Of a DNA stretch of 23,519 nucleotides, positions 7,392 to 14,686 are shown piece by piece. The notes under the pieces are model-generated. The model did not search any database. It saw nothing but the letters and a program-made list of their open reading frames with translations, and was not told where the DNA came from. Numbering within the stretch: the stretch's first letter is position 1; the number at the start of each line of letters is the position of its first letter. The position numbers and the translations under genes were made by a program. This DNA comes from CANGTU01 sp046336655 (lineage in GTDB: Bacteria > Bacteroidota > Bacteroidia > Flavobacteriales_D > Sanyastnellaceae), in assembly GCA_046336655.1 (NCBI GenBank), contig JBKDGH010000176.1:1-23519 (forward strand), given 5' to 3'.

Positions 7392-7900
7392 TTCGCCACA
7401 GCGCGTTTGAATACCGGCACGGTGCTGCACGGTTCACCGAACATGAGCGATTTGACCACAGGCTGCAAGTGAAACACCAGCTCAGAGTATGCAGAAATGG
7501 GTACCTCGCGATCACTGCAGCCCTTGATGACCACGCGTGCATCGCGGTAGACTTCAGGGTCGAGAGAAAAAATCAGTTCACGGAAAATAACCATCTCCAA
7601 TTCCTGTAGTGTCCCTGCCATCGCCTTACGTGCAATGCCGCTCAATGCCGAAACCACCAGCATATACGCCCAATGGGGAATGATCGCATCCACAGAGCAA
7701 TGCACAGCCACATACGCGTCGCGGTATTGTTCCCAGTCGTGGGTCTTGATCCAGTCTCTGAAGTCCTTTTCACGAAGCGCAATGCCCTGCCAGAGTTGAG
7801 CGGCGATATCCACCGACATTCGCTTACCTTCGGGATAGATCTCCTCCAGATTGATAGTAACCAATCCGCTTGTAGCGACTTTGTTGATGATTTCTGACAT
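7388..7900 (-). CDS. DUF2480 family protein
   Basis: 170 residues. Start MSEIINKVATSGLVTINLEEIYPEGKR, middle DIAAQLWQGIALREKDFRDWIKTHDW, and the segment DAYVAVHCSVDAIIPHWAYMLV are the signature of DUF2480, a cytoplasmic family I know only from Bacteroidota. The conserved His and Cys residues (VHCSVDAIIPHW, and DARVVIKGCSDREVP near 145) could bind a metal, but this is inference. No function is established. It is the first gene of a two-gene unit, overlapping the HD phosphohydrolase by four bases (ATGA). A plausible promoter lies just upstream at 7905-7933. The family assignment is from memory of the sequence pattern. Confidence 0.8.
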   Translation of the reverse strand: MSEIINKVATSGLVTINLEEIYPEGKRMSVDIAAQLWQGIALREKDFRDWIKTHDWEQYRDAYVAVHCSVDAIIPHWAYMLVVSALSGIARKAMAGTLQELEMVIFRELIFSLDPEVYRDARVVIKGCSDREVPISAYSELVFHLQPVVKSLMFGEPCSTVPVFKRAVAK

Positions 7901-7904
7901 AACG

Positions 7905-7933
7905 TAAAATTACACCTGCAGCGATGGCCGCAA
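7905..7933 (-). promoter_or_regulatory. Putative sigma-A promoter for the DUF2480-HD unit
   Basis: On the minus strand, TTG (7931-7933) is separated by 18 bases from TAATTTTA (7905-7912), close to the Bacteroidota -33/-7 pattern TTTG / TAnnTTTG with one mismatch in the -7 box. It ends four bases before the ATG, implying a very short leader. Confidence 0.4.
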
Positions 7934-7993
7934 CCTTATTTCACTAAGCCGTTTGACAAGAGACTGAAAAGCGGTGTCCTGAAACGAACCGAA

Positions 7994-9934
7994 TCACGCC
8001 GTGCGGCTCGTCTCCCTGCGCTCTGCCATCATCTCCTCACACGCTGCAACAATTGCAGCTGCATCGTAGTGGCACTCGGCATAAAGCTCATCCTGCGTGC
8101 CGTGCTCAACCAGGCGATCAGGGATACCCAGGCGTTTCACCTGCGCGTTATAGCCGTGGTCTGACATCCACTCCACGATCGCGCTTCCCATGCCGCCCAT
8201 GAGACAGCCGTCTTCCACAGTCACCACGTGTTTGAACTTACCAAATACTTCATGCAGCAGAATATCGTCCAGCGGCTTCACGAAACGCATGTCATAATGC
8301 GCCGCGGAAATGCCGTTCTCTTCAAGCTGCGCAACGGCTTTTGTGGCGTAGTTACCAATCGCTCCGATAGTCAGCACAGCCACATCTTCGCCGTTCCTCA
8401 GCTTGCGTCCTGTGCCGATCTTGATCAGTTTGAATGGCGTTTTCCAGTCCACCATCACCCCGTTGCCACGCGGGTAGCGGATGCTGAACGGACCGTAGTT
8501 TTCATACTGCGCGGTATACATGAGGTTGCGCAGATCGGCTTCATCCATCGGCGCACTCACGATCATATTCGGAATGCATCGCATGTAGGCCAGGTCATAG
8601 GCACCGTGGTGGGTCGGACCATCTGCTCCAACAAGTCCGCCGCGGTCCAGACAAAGCACTACGTGCAACTTCTGAAGCGCCACATCGTGAATGACCTGAT
8701 CATAGGCCCGCTGCATAAAGCTCGAATAAATGTTGCAGAATGGAATCATGCCCTGCGTGGCCATCCCTGCAGAGAAGGTAACCGCATGCTGCTCCGCTAT
8801 GCCTACGTCAAATGCACGATCAGGCATGGCTTCCATCATGAACTTCAATGAGCAGCCTGAAGGCATCGCCGGTGTGACGCCGACAATCTTCTCATTCTTT
8901 TCAGCAAGTTCGATGATGGTATGGCCGAAGACATCCTGAAACAGCGGTGGCTGTGGATTTCTCGGCACCACCTTTACAATCTCACCGGTGTCTTTATTGA
9001 ACAATCCGGGCGCGTGCCATTTGGTTGGAGAGCCCTCTTCGGCTGGTTGGTAACCTTTGCCCTTTTTGGTTACGCAGTGCAGGATTTTGGGACCCGGGAT
9101 GTCTTTCAGGTCGCGCATTACTTTCACCATGTAATCCACATCGTGTCCGTCGATCGGACCGAAATACCTCCACTTGAGGGATTCGAAAAGATTACTCTCC
9201 TCGATGAGTGAGCCTTTGAGCGACTCCGAAATCTTGTGTACGATCGCCTGCGCACTTGGGCCGAAGTGAGAAATCTTGCCGAGCATATTCCACACTTCAT
9301 CTTTCACCCTGTTGTAGGTGTGGCTGGTGGTGATGTCAGTGAGATACTCCTTCAGTGCGCCGACATTGGGGTCGATGCTCATGCAGTTATCATTGAGCAC
9401 CACAAGAATATTTGCATCGGCGGTGCCGCCGTGGTTCAGTGCCTCGAACGCCATACCGGCAGTCATGGCCCCATCGCCGATCACAGCCACCACCTGACGG
9501 TCTTTTTCCTGTTTGAGTTTGCTGGCCACTGCCATTCCCACAGCGGCAGAGATGGACGTGCTGCTATGGCCTACACCGAGCGTGTCGTACTCACTTTCGC
9601 TGCGCTTGGGAAATCCGCTGATGCCTTTGTATTTTCTGTTCGTGTGAAAGACATCCCTGCGCCCCGTGAGGATCTTATGTCCATAAGCCTGGTGACCAAC
9701 ATCCCAGATCAGCTGGTCATAGGGTGTGTTGAACACATAGTGAAGTGCTACCGTCATTTCCACTACTCCCAGGCTGGCGCCGAAGTGCCCGCCTTTTTCA
9801 GAAACAATGTCCACGATGTACTGTCGCAGTTCATTGCAGAACTGGGGGAGCTGGTCTTCCGTAATCTGCTCGCGCAGGTCCGAGGGATAAAGCACCTTGG
9901 AGAGGAGCGGTCCGGGGGTATATGGATTTGACAT
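7994..9934 (-). CDS. dxs: 1-deoxy-D-xylulose-5-phosphate synthase
   Basis: 646 residues, normal for Dxs. It condenses pyruvate and glyceraldehyde 3-phosphate with thiamine diphosphate, the first step of the MEP route to isoprenoids (quinones, carotenoids, undecaprenyl phosphate), in the cytoplasm. Visible are His50 (KGGHFGASLG), the ThDP/Mg motif VIGDGAMTAGMAFEAL (GDG at 153-155) to NDN (181-183), the central catalytic Glu381 in DVGIAEQHAVTFSAG, LDRGGLVGADGPTHHG (429-444), and a C-terminal transketolase domain. The ATG at 9934 is chosen: upstream in-frame codons reach 9979, but the family normally begins a few residues before LLSKVLYPSDLR. It lies 95 bases downstream of purQ on the same strand and may be read through from it; no convincing terminator or full promoter is seen in the gap. 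The gene is complete. Confidence 0.97.
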   Translation of the reverse strand: MSNPYTPGPLLSKVLYPSDLREQITEDQLPQFCNELRQYIVDIVSEKGGHFGASLGVVEMTVALHYVFNTPYDQLIWDVGHQAYGHKILTGRRDVFHTNRKYKGISGFPKRSESEYDTLGVGHSSTSISAAVGMAVASKLKQEKDRQVVAVIGDGAMTAGMAFEALNHGGTADANILVVLNDNCMSIDPNVGALKEYLTDITTSHTYNRVKDEVWNMLGKISHFGPSAQAIVHKISESLKGSLIEESNLFESLKWRYFGPIDGHDVDYMVKVMRDLKDIPGPKILHCVTKKGKGYQPAEEGSPTKWHAPGLFNKDTGEIVKVVPRNPQPPLFQDVFGHTIIELAEKNEKIVGVTPAMPSGCSLKFMMEAMPDRAFDVGIAEQHAVTFSAGMATQGMIPFCNIYSSFMQRAYDQVIHDVALQKLHVVLCLDRGGLVGADGPTHHGAYDLAYMRCIPNMIVSAPMDEADLRNLMYTAQYENYGPFSIRYPRGNGVMVDWKTPFKLIKIGTGRKLRNGEDVAVLTIGAIGNYATKAVAQLEENGISAAHYDMRFVKPLDDILLHEVFGKFKHVVTVEDGCLMGGMGSAIVEWMSDHGYNAQVKRLGIPDRLVEHGTQDELYAECHYDAAAIVAACEEMMAERRETSRTA

Positions 9935-10029
9935 TGGCAGTTGAAGATAAACGAGGGAAAAACACCCCGATCCTCGCAAAGTTCGGCAATAACAAGGAAC
10001 CGGTGCTGTGAAAAATACTATTCAGACAT

Positions 10030-10722
10030 TCAGGCGCTGATCAGCGCGAGAGCCGCTTCCAGAATCTCCCTTCCGTCGGTGTTTTCGAGCTCATAATCTG
10101 AGGCACGCTCAGGGTGTGGCATCATGCCGAATACGTTCTTCTTCGCATTCGCAACGCCGGCGATGTTATTGAGCGATCCGTTCGGATTTGCTTCATCTGT
10201 CACCTCCCCGGTTTCCGTGCAGTAGCGGAAAAGCACCTGATCATTGTCCTCGATGCGCTTCAACTCATCAGCAGAGGCATAGAAGTTTCCTTCGCCGTGA
10301 GCCATCGGAATTTTATACGCTTTCGAGCGATCCAGCGAAGAAGTCAGGATGGTTGATTTTGACACCGGAGTCAGGTACACATTTTTACAAATGAATTTCC
10401 TGCTGGTATTGTGCAGAAGCGCTCCCGGAAGCAGCCGGGCCTCGGTGAGGATCTGAAATCCGTTGCAGATTCCCATCACATAACCGCCTTTGCCGGCGTG
10501 AGCCACGACTTCATTCATGATGGGGGAAAAGCGGGCAATCGCTCCGCTGCGCAGGTAATCCCCGTAAGAGAAGCCACCCGGCACAAACACAAAATCACAA
10601 CCCTGAAGGTCGGTGTCCTTATGCCACAGTTTCACCACGTCCTGATGAAGAATACCACCGAGGGTGTACACGAGGTCTTCATCACAATTGCTACCAGGGA
10701 AAACAACAACGCCGAATTTCAT
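10030..10722 (-). CDS. purQ: Phosphoribosylformylglycinamidine synthase, glutaminase subunit
   Basis: 230 residues, the standard length of PurQ. As a class I glutamine amidotransferase it supplies ammonia to PurL for FGAM formation, step four of purine synthesis, in a complex that also needs PurS. The triad is visible: nucleophile Cys86 in MGICNGFQIL, with His203 and Glu205 in MMPHPERASD. The oxyanion strand VFVPGGFSYGDYLRSGA is intact. The presence of a separate purS in this window (19629-19880) shows the organism uses the three-part small-PurL form; PurL itself is not here. The gene starts 17 bases after the DUF6427 stop, so it is likely cotranscribed with that membrane protein gene. Confidence 0.96.
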   Translation of the reverse strand: MKFGVVVFPGSNCDEDLVYTLGGILHQDVVKLWHKDTDLQGCDFVFVPGGFSYGDYLRSGAIARFSPIMNEVVAHAGKGGYVMGICNGFQILTEARLLPGALLHNTSRKFICKNVYLTPVSKSTILTSSLDRSKAYKIPMAHGEGNFYASADELKRIEDNDQVLFRYCTETGEVTDEANPNGSLNNIAGVANAKKNVFGMMPHPERASDYELENTDGREILEAALALISA

Positions 10723-10739
10723 GGATCAGATTTTCTGTG

Positions 10740-11735
10740 TCAAAGGTACAAGAGGCCTGCGTACTGAACGATGCATAATGCGGATGAAATCAGCCACGCG
10801 TAAAAGACAAACGGAGCGAACAACGAATAGCGGTAATGCGCATACCATATCCCGGTGACCAGCGAAAAGGGCACCAGCAGGGCGGTGAGATTCCATACGC
10901 CGGTGTATTTCGCGCTGGCTGTAACGGTTAAAAAGAAGAATATCAGGAATACCAGAAACACCCCGGCGAGATTGCGCGCCTTGTTCGTGGCGCGTTCAGT
11001 CGGGAAAAGCAGGCGGGGTAATCCGAGCGCAAGAGACGACGCCATGAGGATCAGCAGAATTCTGAATACAATCGGATATTCCACCCAAACCGTCCACCAC
11101 ACTGCGTCGCGCTGCCACTCGAAAAGCCATAGGCGGCCGGTGTTATCAATCAGGTATAGGACTGCCGCCCACCACACAAACGGAGAAACAAAGGCGAGTG
11201 CGCTCACGGCGTACTCCCGCCATGAAAAGGGACGGAGAAAGATAATGCTCACCCAAATCGCAATACCCAATGCGAGAAAAGGCGGATAGCATAGCGCTGC
11301 ACAGCCTAACCAGAACCCGCCCCGGAAATACTCCGGGAGCGCCCGTGCTTGCCTGCTCACACGCATGACCGCATCAATTCCCGCAATGGCACACACATTC
11401 GCCAGCAGCACATTCAGACTGAAATCCCGCTGAAGCAGTACTACGGCGGAGATGGTATAAATAAAGCCGGGGATGTAAACTGCGGAAGGATAGAACTCAT
11501 GCCGATTGAACAGCACATTCACCCGCAGTGCCCCGAGGCTTACCAGCAGCCATGCTACCGTCACCGGGCCGAACTTCCATTGGTATAAAAAGGCGAACCA
11601 CTCCGGAGCCGGATGACCGATTGCCGGCGCCTCCGGTGCGGGGAGGAAAACGAAGGGTAAAAGTCCCGCCGCCGCCAGCACGGGCAACGAAATCAGCAAG
11701 AGGGGCTGACTGGACGTGTAGAGGCGGAGGAGCAT
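10740..11735 (-). CDS. DUF6427-like multi-pass membrane protein
   Basis: 331 residues with about nine to ten hydrophobic segments spread along the length (for example LLLISLPVLAAAGLLPFVF near the start, FGPVTVAWLLVSLG, LALGIAIWVSIIFL, VFLVFLIFFFLTVTA and a C-terminal AWLISSALCIVQYAGLLYL). There are no soluble domains or catalytic motifs. The start LLRLYTSSQPLLL, the phrase NVLFNRHEFYPSAVYIPGFIYTISA and the neighbourhood (purD and a small DUF6341-like protein) agree with DUF6427, an inner-membrane family of unknown function in Flavobacteriia. The assignment rests on pattern and context and is from memory. It is divergent from the DUF6341-like gene, with 86 bases between the starts, and is followed after 17 bases by purQ. 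Confidence 0.68.
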   Translation of the reverse strand: MLLRLYTSSQPLLLISLPVLAAAGLLPFVFLPAPEAPAIGHPAPEWFAFLYQWKFGPVTVAWLLVSLGALRVNVLFNRHEFYPSAVYIPGFIYTISAVVLLQRDFSLNVLLANVCAIAGIDAVMRVSRQARALPEYFRGGFWLGCAALCYPPFLALGIAIWVSIIFLRPFSWREYAVSALAFVSPFVWWAAVLYLIDNTGRLWLFEWQRDAVWWTVWVEYPIVFRILLILMASSLALGLPRLLFPTERATNKARNLAGVFLVFLIFFFLTVTASAKYTGVWNLTALLVPFSLVTGIWYAHYRYSLFAPFVFYAWLISSALCIVQYAGLLYL

Positions 11736-11773
11736 GGGTGGTCAGACGGTGCGACAAAAATGCGGCTCAGAAG

Positions 11774-11803
11774 TTCCGTAGAGTGCACGAATTGCTATTT
11801 TTG
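11774..11803 (+). promoter_or_regulatory. Putative sigma-A promoter for the DUF6341-like gene
   Basis: TATTTTTG at 11796-11803 is a full match to the Bacteroidota -7 box TAnnTTTG. The -33 region is weaker: TTC at 11774-11776, 19 bases upstream. The ATG follows 18 bases after the -7 box. Confidence 0.5.
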
Positions 11804-11821
11804 TCCCACAATTTTTCAAAG

Positions 11822-12010
11822 ATGAACCTGCAAAGCATTCTTTATCCAATCGCCGATTTCCTCACCTGGACCTTTGAACACCTGCTCGTGCCTATCGCGA
11901 ACGGTTTCAACTGGCTCTGCATCGCCGGCGGATTTGTAGGTATTGCCATCTGGCTCCGCATGCAGAAGCGCTTCACCCAGAAGGCTGAGCGCGAAGGCGG
12001 CATCATCTGA
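11822..12010 (+). CDS. Small DUF6341-like membrane protein
   Basis: 62 residues. An N-terminal part MNLQSILYPIADFLTWTFEHLLVPIANGFNWLC is amphipathic to hydrophobic; a clear membrane helix WLCIAGGFVGIAIWL (~31-45) is followed by a charged tail (RMQKRFTQKAEREGGII). This matches my memory of DUF6341, a ~70-residue family found beside DUF6427 and purD in Flavobacteriia. The function is unknown. The ATG at 11822 is preferred over the frame's upstream extension, which runs antisense through the DUF6427 gene and lacks family character. A good -7 box lies 18 bases upstream. Its TGA ends exactly one base before the TAA of convergent purD. Confidence 0.75.
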   Translation: MNLQSILYPIADFLTWTFEHLLVPIANGFNWLCIAGGFVGIAIWLRMQKRFTQKAEREGGII

Positions 12011-13309
12011 TTATTTACCTTTTCTTCCGAGCGCCTCGAGATCCGCACCGATATCCTTGCGGAATGTCTTGCCTGCGTAGTTCACCCGTTGCACATTGAA
12101 GTAAGACGCCAGCAGTGCGTCGTGAGCGTCAGAGCCCATTGAGGTAACCGCGAGAACCCTTCCGCCTGCCGTGACCACTTGCTCGCCGGAGAGTTTCGTG
12201 CCTGCATGAAATACCATGCTTCGCTCGTCCACCTCAGCAAGTCCATTGATCTTTTTCCCTTTTTCGTAATCGCCCGGATAACCGCCTGACACCAGCATCA
12301 CGGTAGCGGCAACGCGATCATCCACTTCCAGATCTGTTTCCGAAAGCGTGCCATTGGCCGTGCTTTCGAGCAGATGCAACAAATCAGATTTGATGCGCGG
12401 GATCACCACTTCTGTTTCGGGATCGCCCATGCGGCAGTTGTATTCGATGACGTAAGGATCGTGTCCCACTTTGATCAGACCGAAGAAAATGAATCCGTTG
12501 TAGCGGATGCCTTCGGCGCGCAGGCCTTTCATAGTTGGGATGATGATCTGGCTTTCGATTTTATCGAGAAATTCCGGAGAGCAGAACGGCACGGGCGATA
12601 CTGCCCCCATTCCGCCGGTGTTCGGACCGGTGTCACCTTCTCCGATGCGCTTGTAGTCCTTTGCTTCTGGCAGAATCTTGTACGAATCGCCATCGGTGAG
12701 GATAAACACCGAGCACTCAATTCCTTTCAGAAACTCTTCGATCACCACAGTCTCCCCTGCTGCCCCGAATTTGCCGTTGGAAAGCATTTCGCGAAGTTCC
12801 TTCGCGGCTTCCTTTTTGTCTTCCAGAATAAGCACACCCTTACCTGCTGCCAGCCCATCGGCCTTGAGCACGTATGGCGCTTTGAGTGTATCCAGAAATG
12901 CAATGGCCGCATCCACCTCACCGGCGCCGAACGCCTGATAGCGTGCGGTCGGGATACCGTGACGCGCCATGAATGCTTTCGCGAATGACTTGCTGCCCTC
13001 GAGTTGCGCCGCAGCGGCGTCCGGACCGATGATTGCTACCTTGGCGAGCGCTTTATCGCTGCGGAAAAAATCCACGATACCCGCCACGAGCGGGCCTTCC
13101 GGACCGACCACCACGAGATCGATCTTGTTCTCCAGCACACATTTTTTCACCGCCTTAAAATCCTCGGGATTCAGGCTGATGTTGGTGCCCAGTGCAGCGG
13201 TTCCCGCATTGCCGGGGGCGATGAAAAGACCGGAGAGCAAAGAACTTTGGGCGATTTTCCAGGACAGGGCATGTTCCCGTCCGCCTGATCCAAGGACCAG
13301 TACATTCAT
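12011..13309 (-). CDS. purD: Phosphoribosylamine-glycine ligase (GAR synthetase)
   Basis: 432 residues, normal for PurD, which joins phosphoribosylamine to glycine with ATP in purine synthesis step two. The N-domain opens with MNVLVLGSGGREHALSW and continues through VVGPEGPLVAGIVDFF. The ATP-grasp domain shows YVLKADGLAAGKGVLI, EEFLKGIECSVFILTDG, and the metal-binding core YNGFIFFGLIK ... VIEYNCRMGDPETEVV. The C-terminal domain ends with YAGKTFRKDIGADL. The ATG at 13309 is chosen because homology begins exactly there; the open frame reaches 13375 but adds an unrelated leader. The message is monocistronic or follows the DUF6498-like gene 89 bases upstream. A weak -7-like TTTCTTTG (minus strand, 13329-13336) lies in the gap. 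The stop abuts that of the convergent DUF6341-like gene. Confidence 0.96.
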   Translation of the reverse strand: MNVLVLGSGGREHALSWKIAQSSLLSGLFIAPGNAGTAALGTNISLNPEDFKAVKKCVLENKIDLVVVGPEGPLVAGIVDFFRSDKALAKVAIIGPDAAAAQLEGSKSFAKAFMARHGIPTARYQAFGAGEVDAAIAFLDTLKAPYVLKADGLAAGKGVLILEDKKEAAKELREMLSNGKFGAAGETVVIEEFLKGIECSVFILTDGDSYKILPEAKDYKRIGEGDTGPNTGGMGAVSPVPFCSPEFLDKIESQIIIPTMKGLRAEGIRYNGFIFFGLIKVGHDPYVIEYNCRMGDPETEVVIPRIKSDLLHLLESTANGTLSETDLEVDDRVAATVMLVSGGYPGDYEKGKKINGLAEVDERSMVFHAGTKLSGEQVVTAGGRVLAVTSMGSDAHDALLASYFNVQRVNYAGKTFRKDIGADLEALGRKGK

Positions 13310-13398
13310 GGTGTAGTGTTTTGGAATGCAAAGAAACGGAATGTGCAGGCCGCAGAGAGAATCGGTTGAGGGCACTAAATATGAACATTGACGGTCCG

Positions 13399-14019
13399 CT
13401 ATTCCGTTGCGGCACCTGACTCAATCGCCGCTTCTTTCATCGCCTTTCTGATGCGTCGCTTGCGCATCCACTCGAGTAGTGTGCGGCAGATGACGATGGC
13501 GGTCACCACAGCCACGGACATGTTTGGTGTAACTCCCATGGTGAAAAGTATCATCACCACCATTACCGGCACAAACATCAACGAACTCGCGGCATAGGAA
13601 GCATAAGCCACAAAGGCAGTCTCTCCTATTTTAGCAAACTGACGGTAGTTCTCCTGCTGCACGAAAAACACGCCGATGGCGTAAAGTCCGACATCAAAGT
13701 AGGGCTCAAAAATCTGAATCAGCCGCTTATTCTGCAGATCAAACAACCCGGTGGCGCTCACGGCAGCAGCGACCCACGGCGTGACCAGCAGCGTCATGAC
13801 CACCAGGCCGACCAAATTCACCACCACACTTTGCCATTGTTCATTGCGCGACATGTAGAGGATAAATCCCGTCATCACACCGATCATTTCCAGATAATAC
13901 ATGCCCACGATCCTCACAGGACTCCAGCCGAGGTACATGACTCCCAACACGAGGATACCGTCAATAACCAGTGTGAGCCACACGCGGCGGTCGAGCTTGC
14001 CAATGAGGGGGAGATTCAT
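13399..14019 (-). CDS. Membrane protein, possible DUF6498 family
   Basis: 206 residues with about five hydrophobic stretches: LVIDGILVLGVMYLGW, IVGMYYLEMIGVMTGFILYM, VVVNLVGLVVMTLLVTPWVAAAV, the pair SLMFVPVMVVMILFTMGV / MSVAVVTAIVI, and a shorter one near YDVGLYAIGVFFV-like residues. A basic tail (RKRRIRKAMKE) should face the cytoplasm by the positive-inside rule. The pairing of a GW-x-P helix start with a YYLEMIGV helix resembles the DUF6498 pattern, but I hold that loosely. No catalytic motif is visible. The ATG at 14019 is used; a TTG five codons upstream is possible. The gene is divergent from the rimP operon and may be the first gene of a unit leading to purD. Its biological role cannot be inferred. 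Confidence 0.7.
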   Translation of the reverse strand: MNLPLIGKLDRRVWLTLVIDGILVLGVMYLGWSPVRIVGMYYLEMIGVMTGFILYMSRNEQWQSVVVNLVGLVVMTLLVTPWVAAAVSATGLFDLQNKRLIQIFEPYFDVGLYAIGVFFVQQENYRQFAKIGETAFVAYASYAASSLMFVPVMVVMILFTMGVTPNMSVAVVTAIVICRTLLEWMRKRRIRKAMKEAAIESGAATE

Positions 14020-14074
14020 GACCGAAAAATACAATTACCAATACACCCTTACCAACCGGAGCCTTTAGCCACCG

Positions 14075-14106
14075 TTTGCCCGAGCGGCCATTTTTGTCTA
14101 TCTTTG
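14075..14106 (+). promoter_or_regulatory. Canonical Bacteroidota sigma-A promoter of the rimP operon
   Basis: TTTG at 14075-14078 (-33) is followed after 20 bases by TATCTTTG at 14099-14106 (-7, full match to TAnnTTTG). Transcription should begin near 14110-14115, leaving a leader of about 90 bases before the rimP ATG. This is the best promoter in the window. Confidence 0.75.
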
Positions 14107-14136
14107 CCCCGCTTTAGGCACTGAATAAACGACGGG

Positions 14137-14162
14137 AGAGGGGTCAAAAGCCCCTCTTTTTA
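14137..14162 (+). terminator. Terminator-like hairpin in the rimP leader (possible attenuator)
   Basis: AGAGGGG (14137-14143) pairs perfectly with CCCCTCT (14151-14157) around the loop TCAAAAG, followed directly by TTTTATT. It has the form of an intrinsic terminator but lies between the operon's promoter and the rimP start, 43 bases before the ATG. It could instead end an unseen short upstream transcript, but no gene on this strand precedes it. Confidence 0.65.
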
Positions 14163-14204
14163 TTGCCCGCAAGTGTGATTCTGCGGCCTGAGCAGGTGAA
14201 TATC

Positions 14205-14672
14205 ATGATTACTGAATCGCGCGTACGGGAACTCGCAGAAGAGAAAATCGAAGGCACTGACCTGTTCATTGTTGACATCTCGGTGAAGCCGGGCAACAAG
14301 ATTGAGGTATTGCTGGACCGCGACAGCGGACTGACGATTGACGACTGCAAGAAACTCAGCCGCCACATTGAAAACGGCCTCGACCGGGAGACAGAAGACT
14401 TTGCGCTTGACGTGTCTTCACCGGGAGTGGGAAAGCCATTCAAGGTGCGCCGCCAGTACTTCAAAAACGTGGGGCGCCCGGTGAAGGTGACCACGGTGGA
14501 AGGACAGGAAGTGGAAGGTGTGATGGAGCGTGCAGACGAATCAGGCATTACGGTAATGACCGAACAGAAAGTGGAGGTGCCGGGCAAAAAGGGCAAGAAA
14601 AAAGCCCAGATTCCGGTGGATCTGACTTTCGAAAACATACGGGAAACCAAACTTGTGATCAGTTTCAAATAA
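14205..14672 (+). CDS. rimP: Ribosome maturation factor RimP
   Basis: 155 residues, the family's usual length. RimP binds the 30S subunit precursor and aids maturation of its head region. The N-domain contains LFIVDISVKPGNKIEVLLDRDSG and TIDDCKKLSRHIENGLD. The hallmark DVSSPGVGKPFKVRRQYFKNVGRPVKV (69-95) bridges into the SH3-like C-domain, which includes a Lys-rich loop (KKGKKKAQ, 128-135) and ends in FENIRETKLVISFK. The ATG at 14205 is chosen; a TTG at 14163 lies in the terminator-like leader and is unlikely. It is the first gene of rimP-nusA-infB, the widely conserved order. Expression may be controlled by the leader hairpin upstream. Confidence 0.95.
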   Translation: MITESRVRELAEEKIEGTDLFIVDISVKPGNKIEVLLDRDSGLTIDDCKKLSRHIENGLDRETEDFALDVSSPGVGKPFKVRRQYFKNVGRPVKVTTVEGQEVEGVMERADESGITVMTEQKVEVPGKKGKKKAQIPVDLTFENIRETKLVISFK

Positions 14673-14686
14673 ACTCTCTTTTCGCG

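Noticed and set aside
9236..9931. 231-codon open frame on the plus strand opposite dxs
   Set aside because: It is antisense to the conserved N-terminal half of Dxs and has no promoter, family pattern or neighbour to support it.
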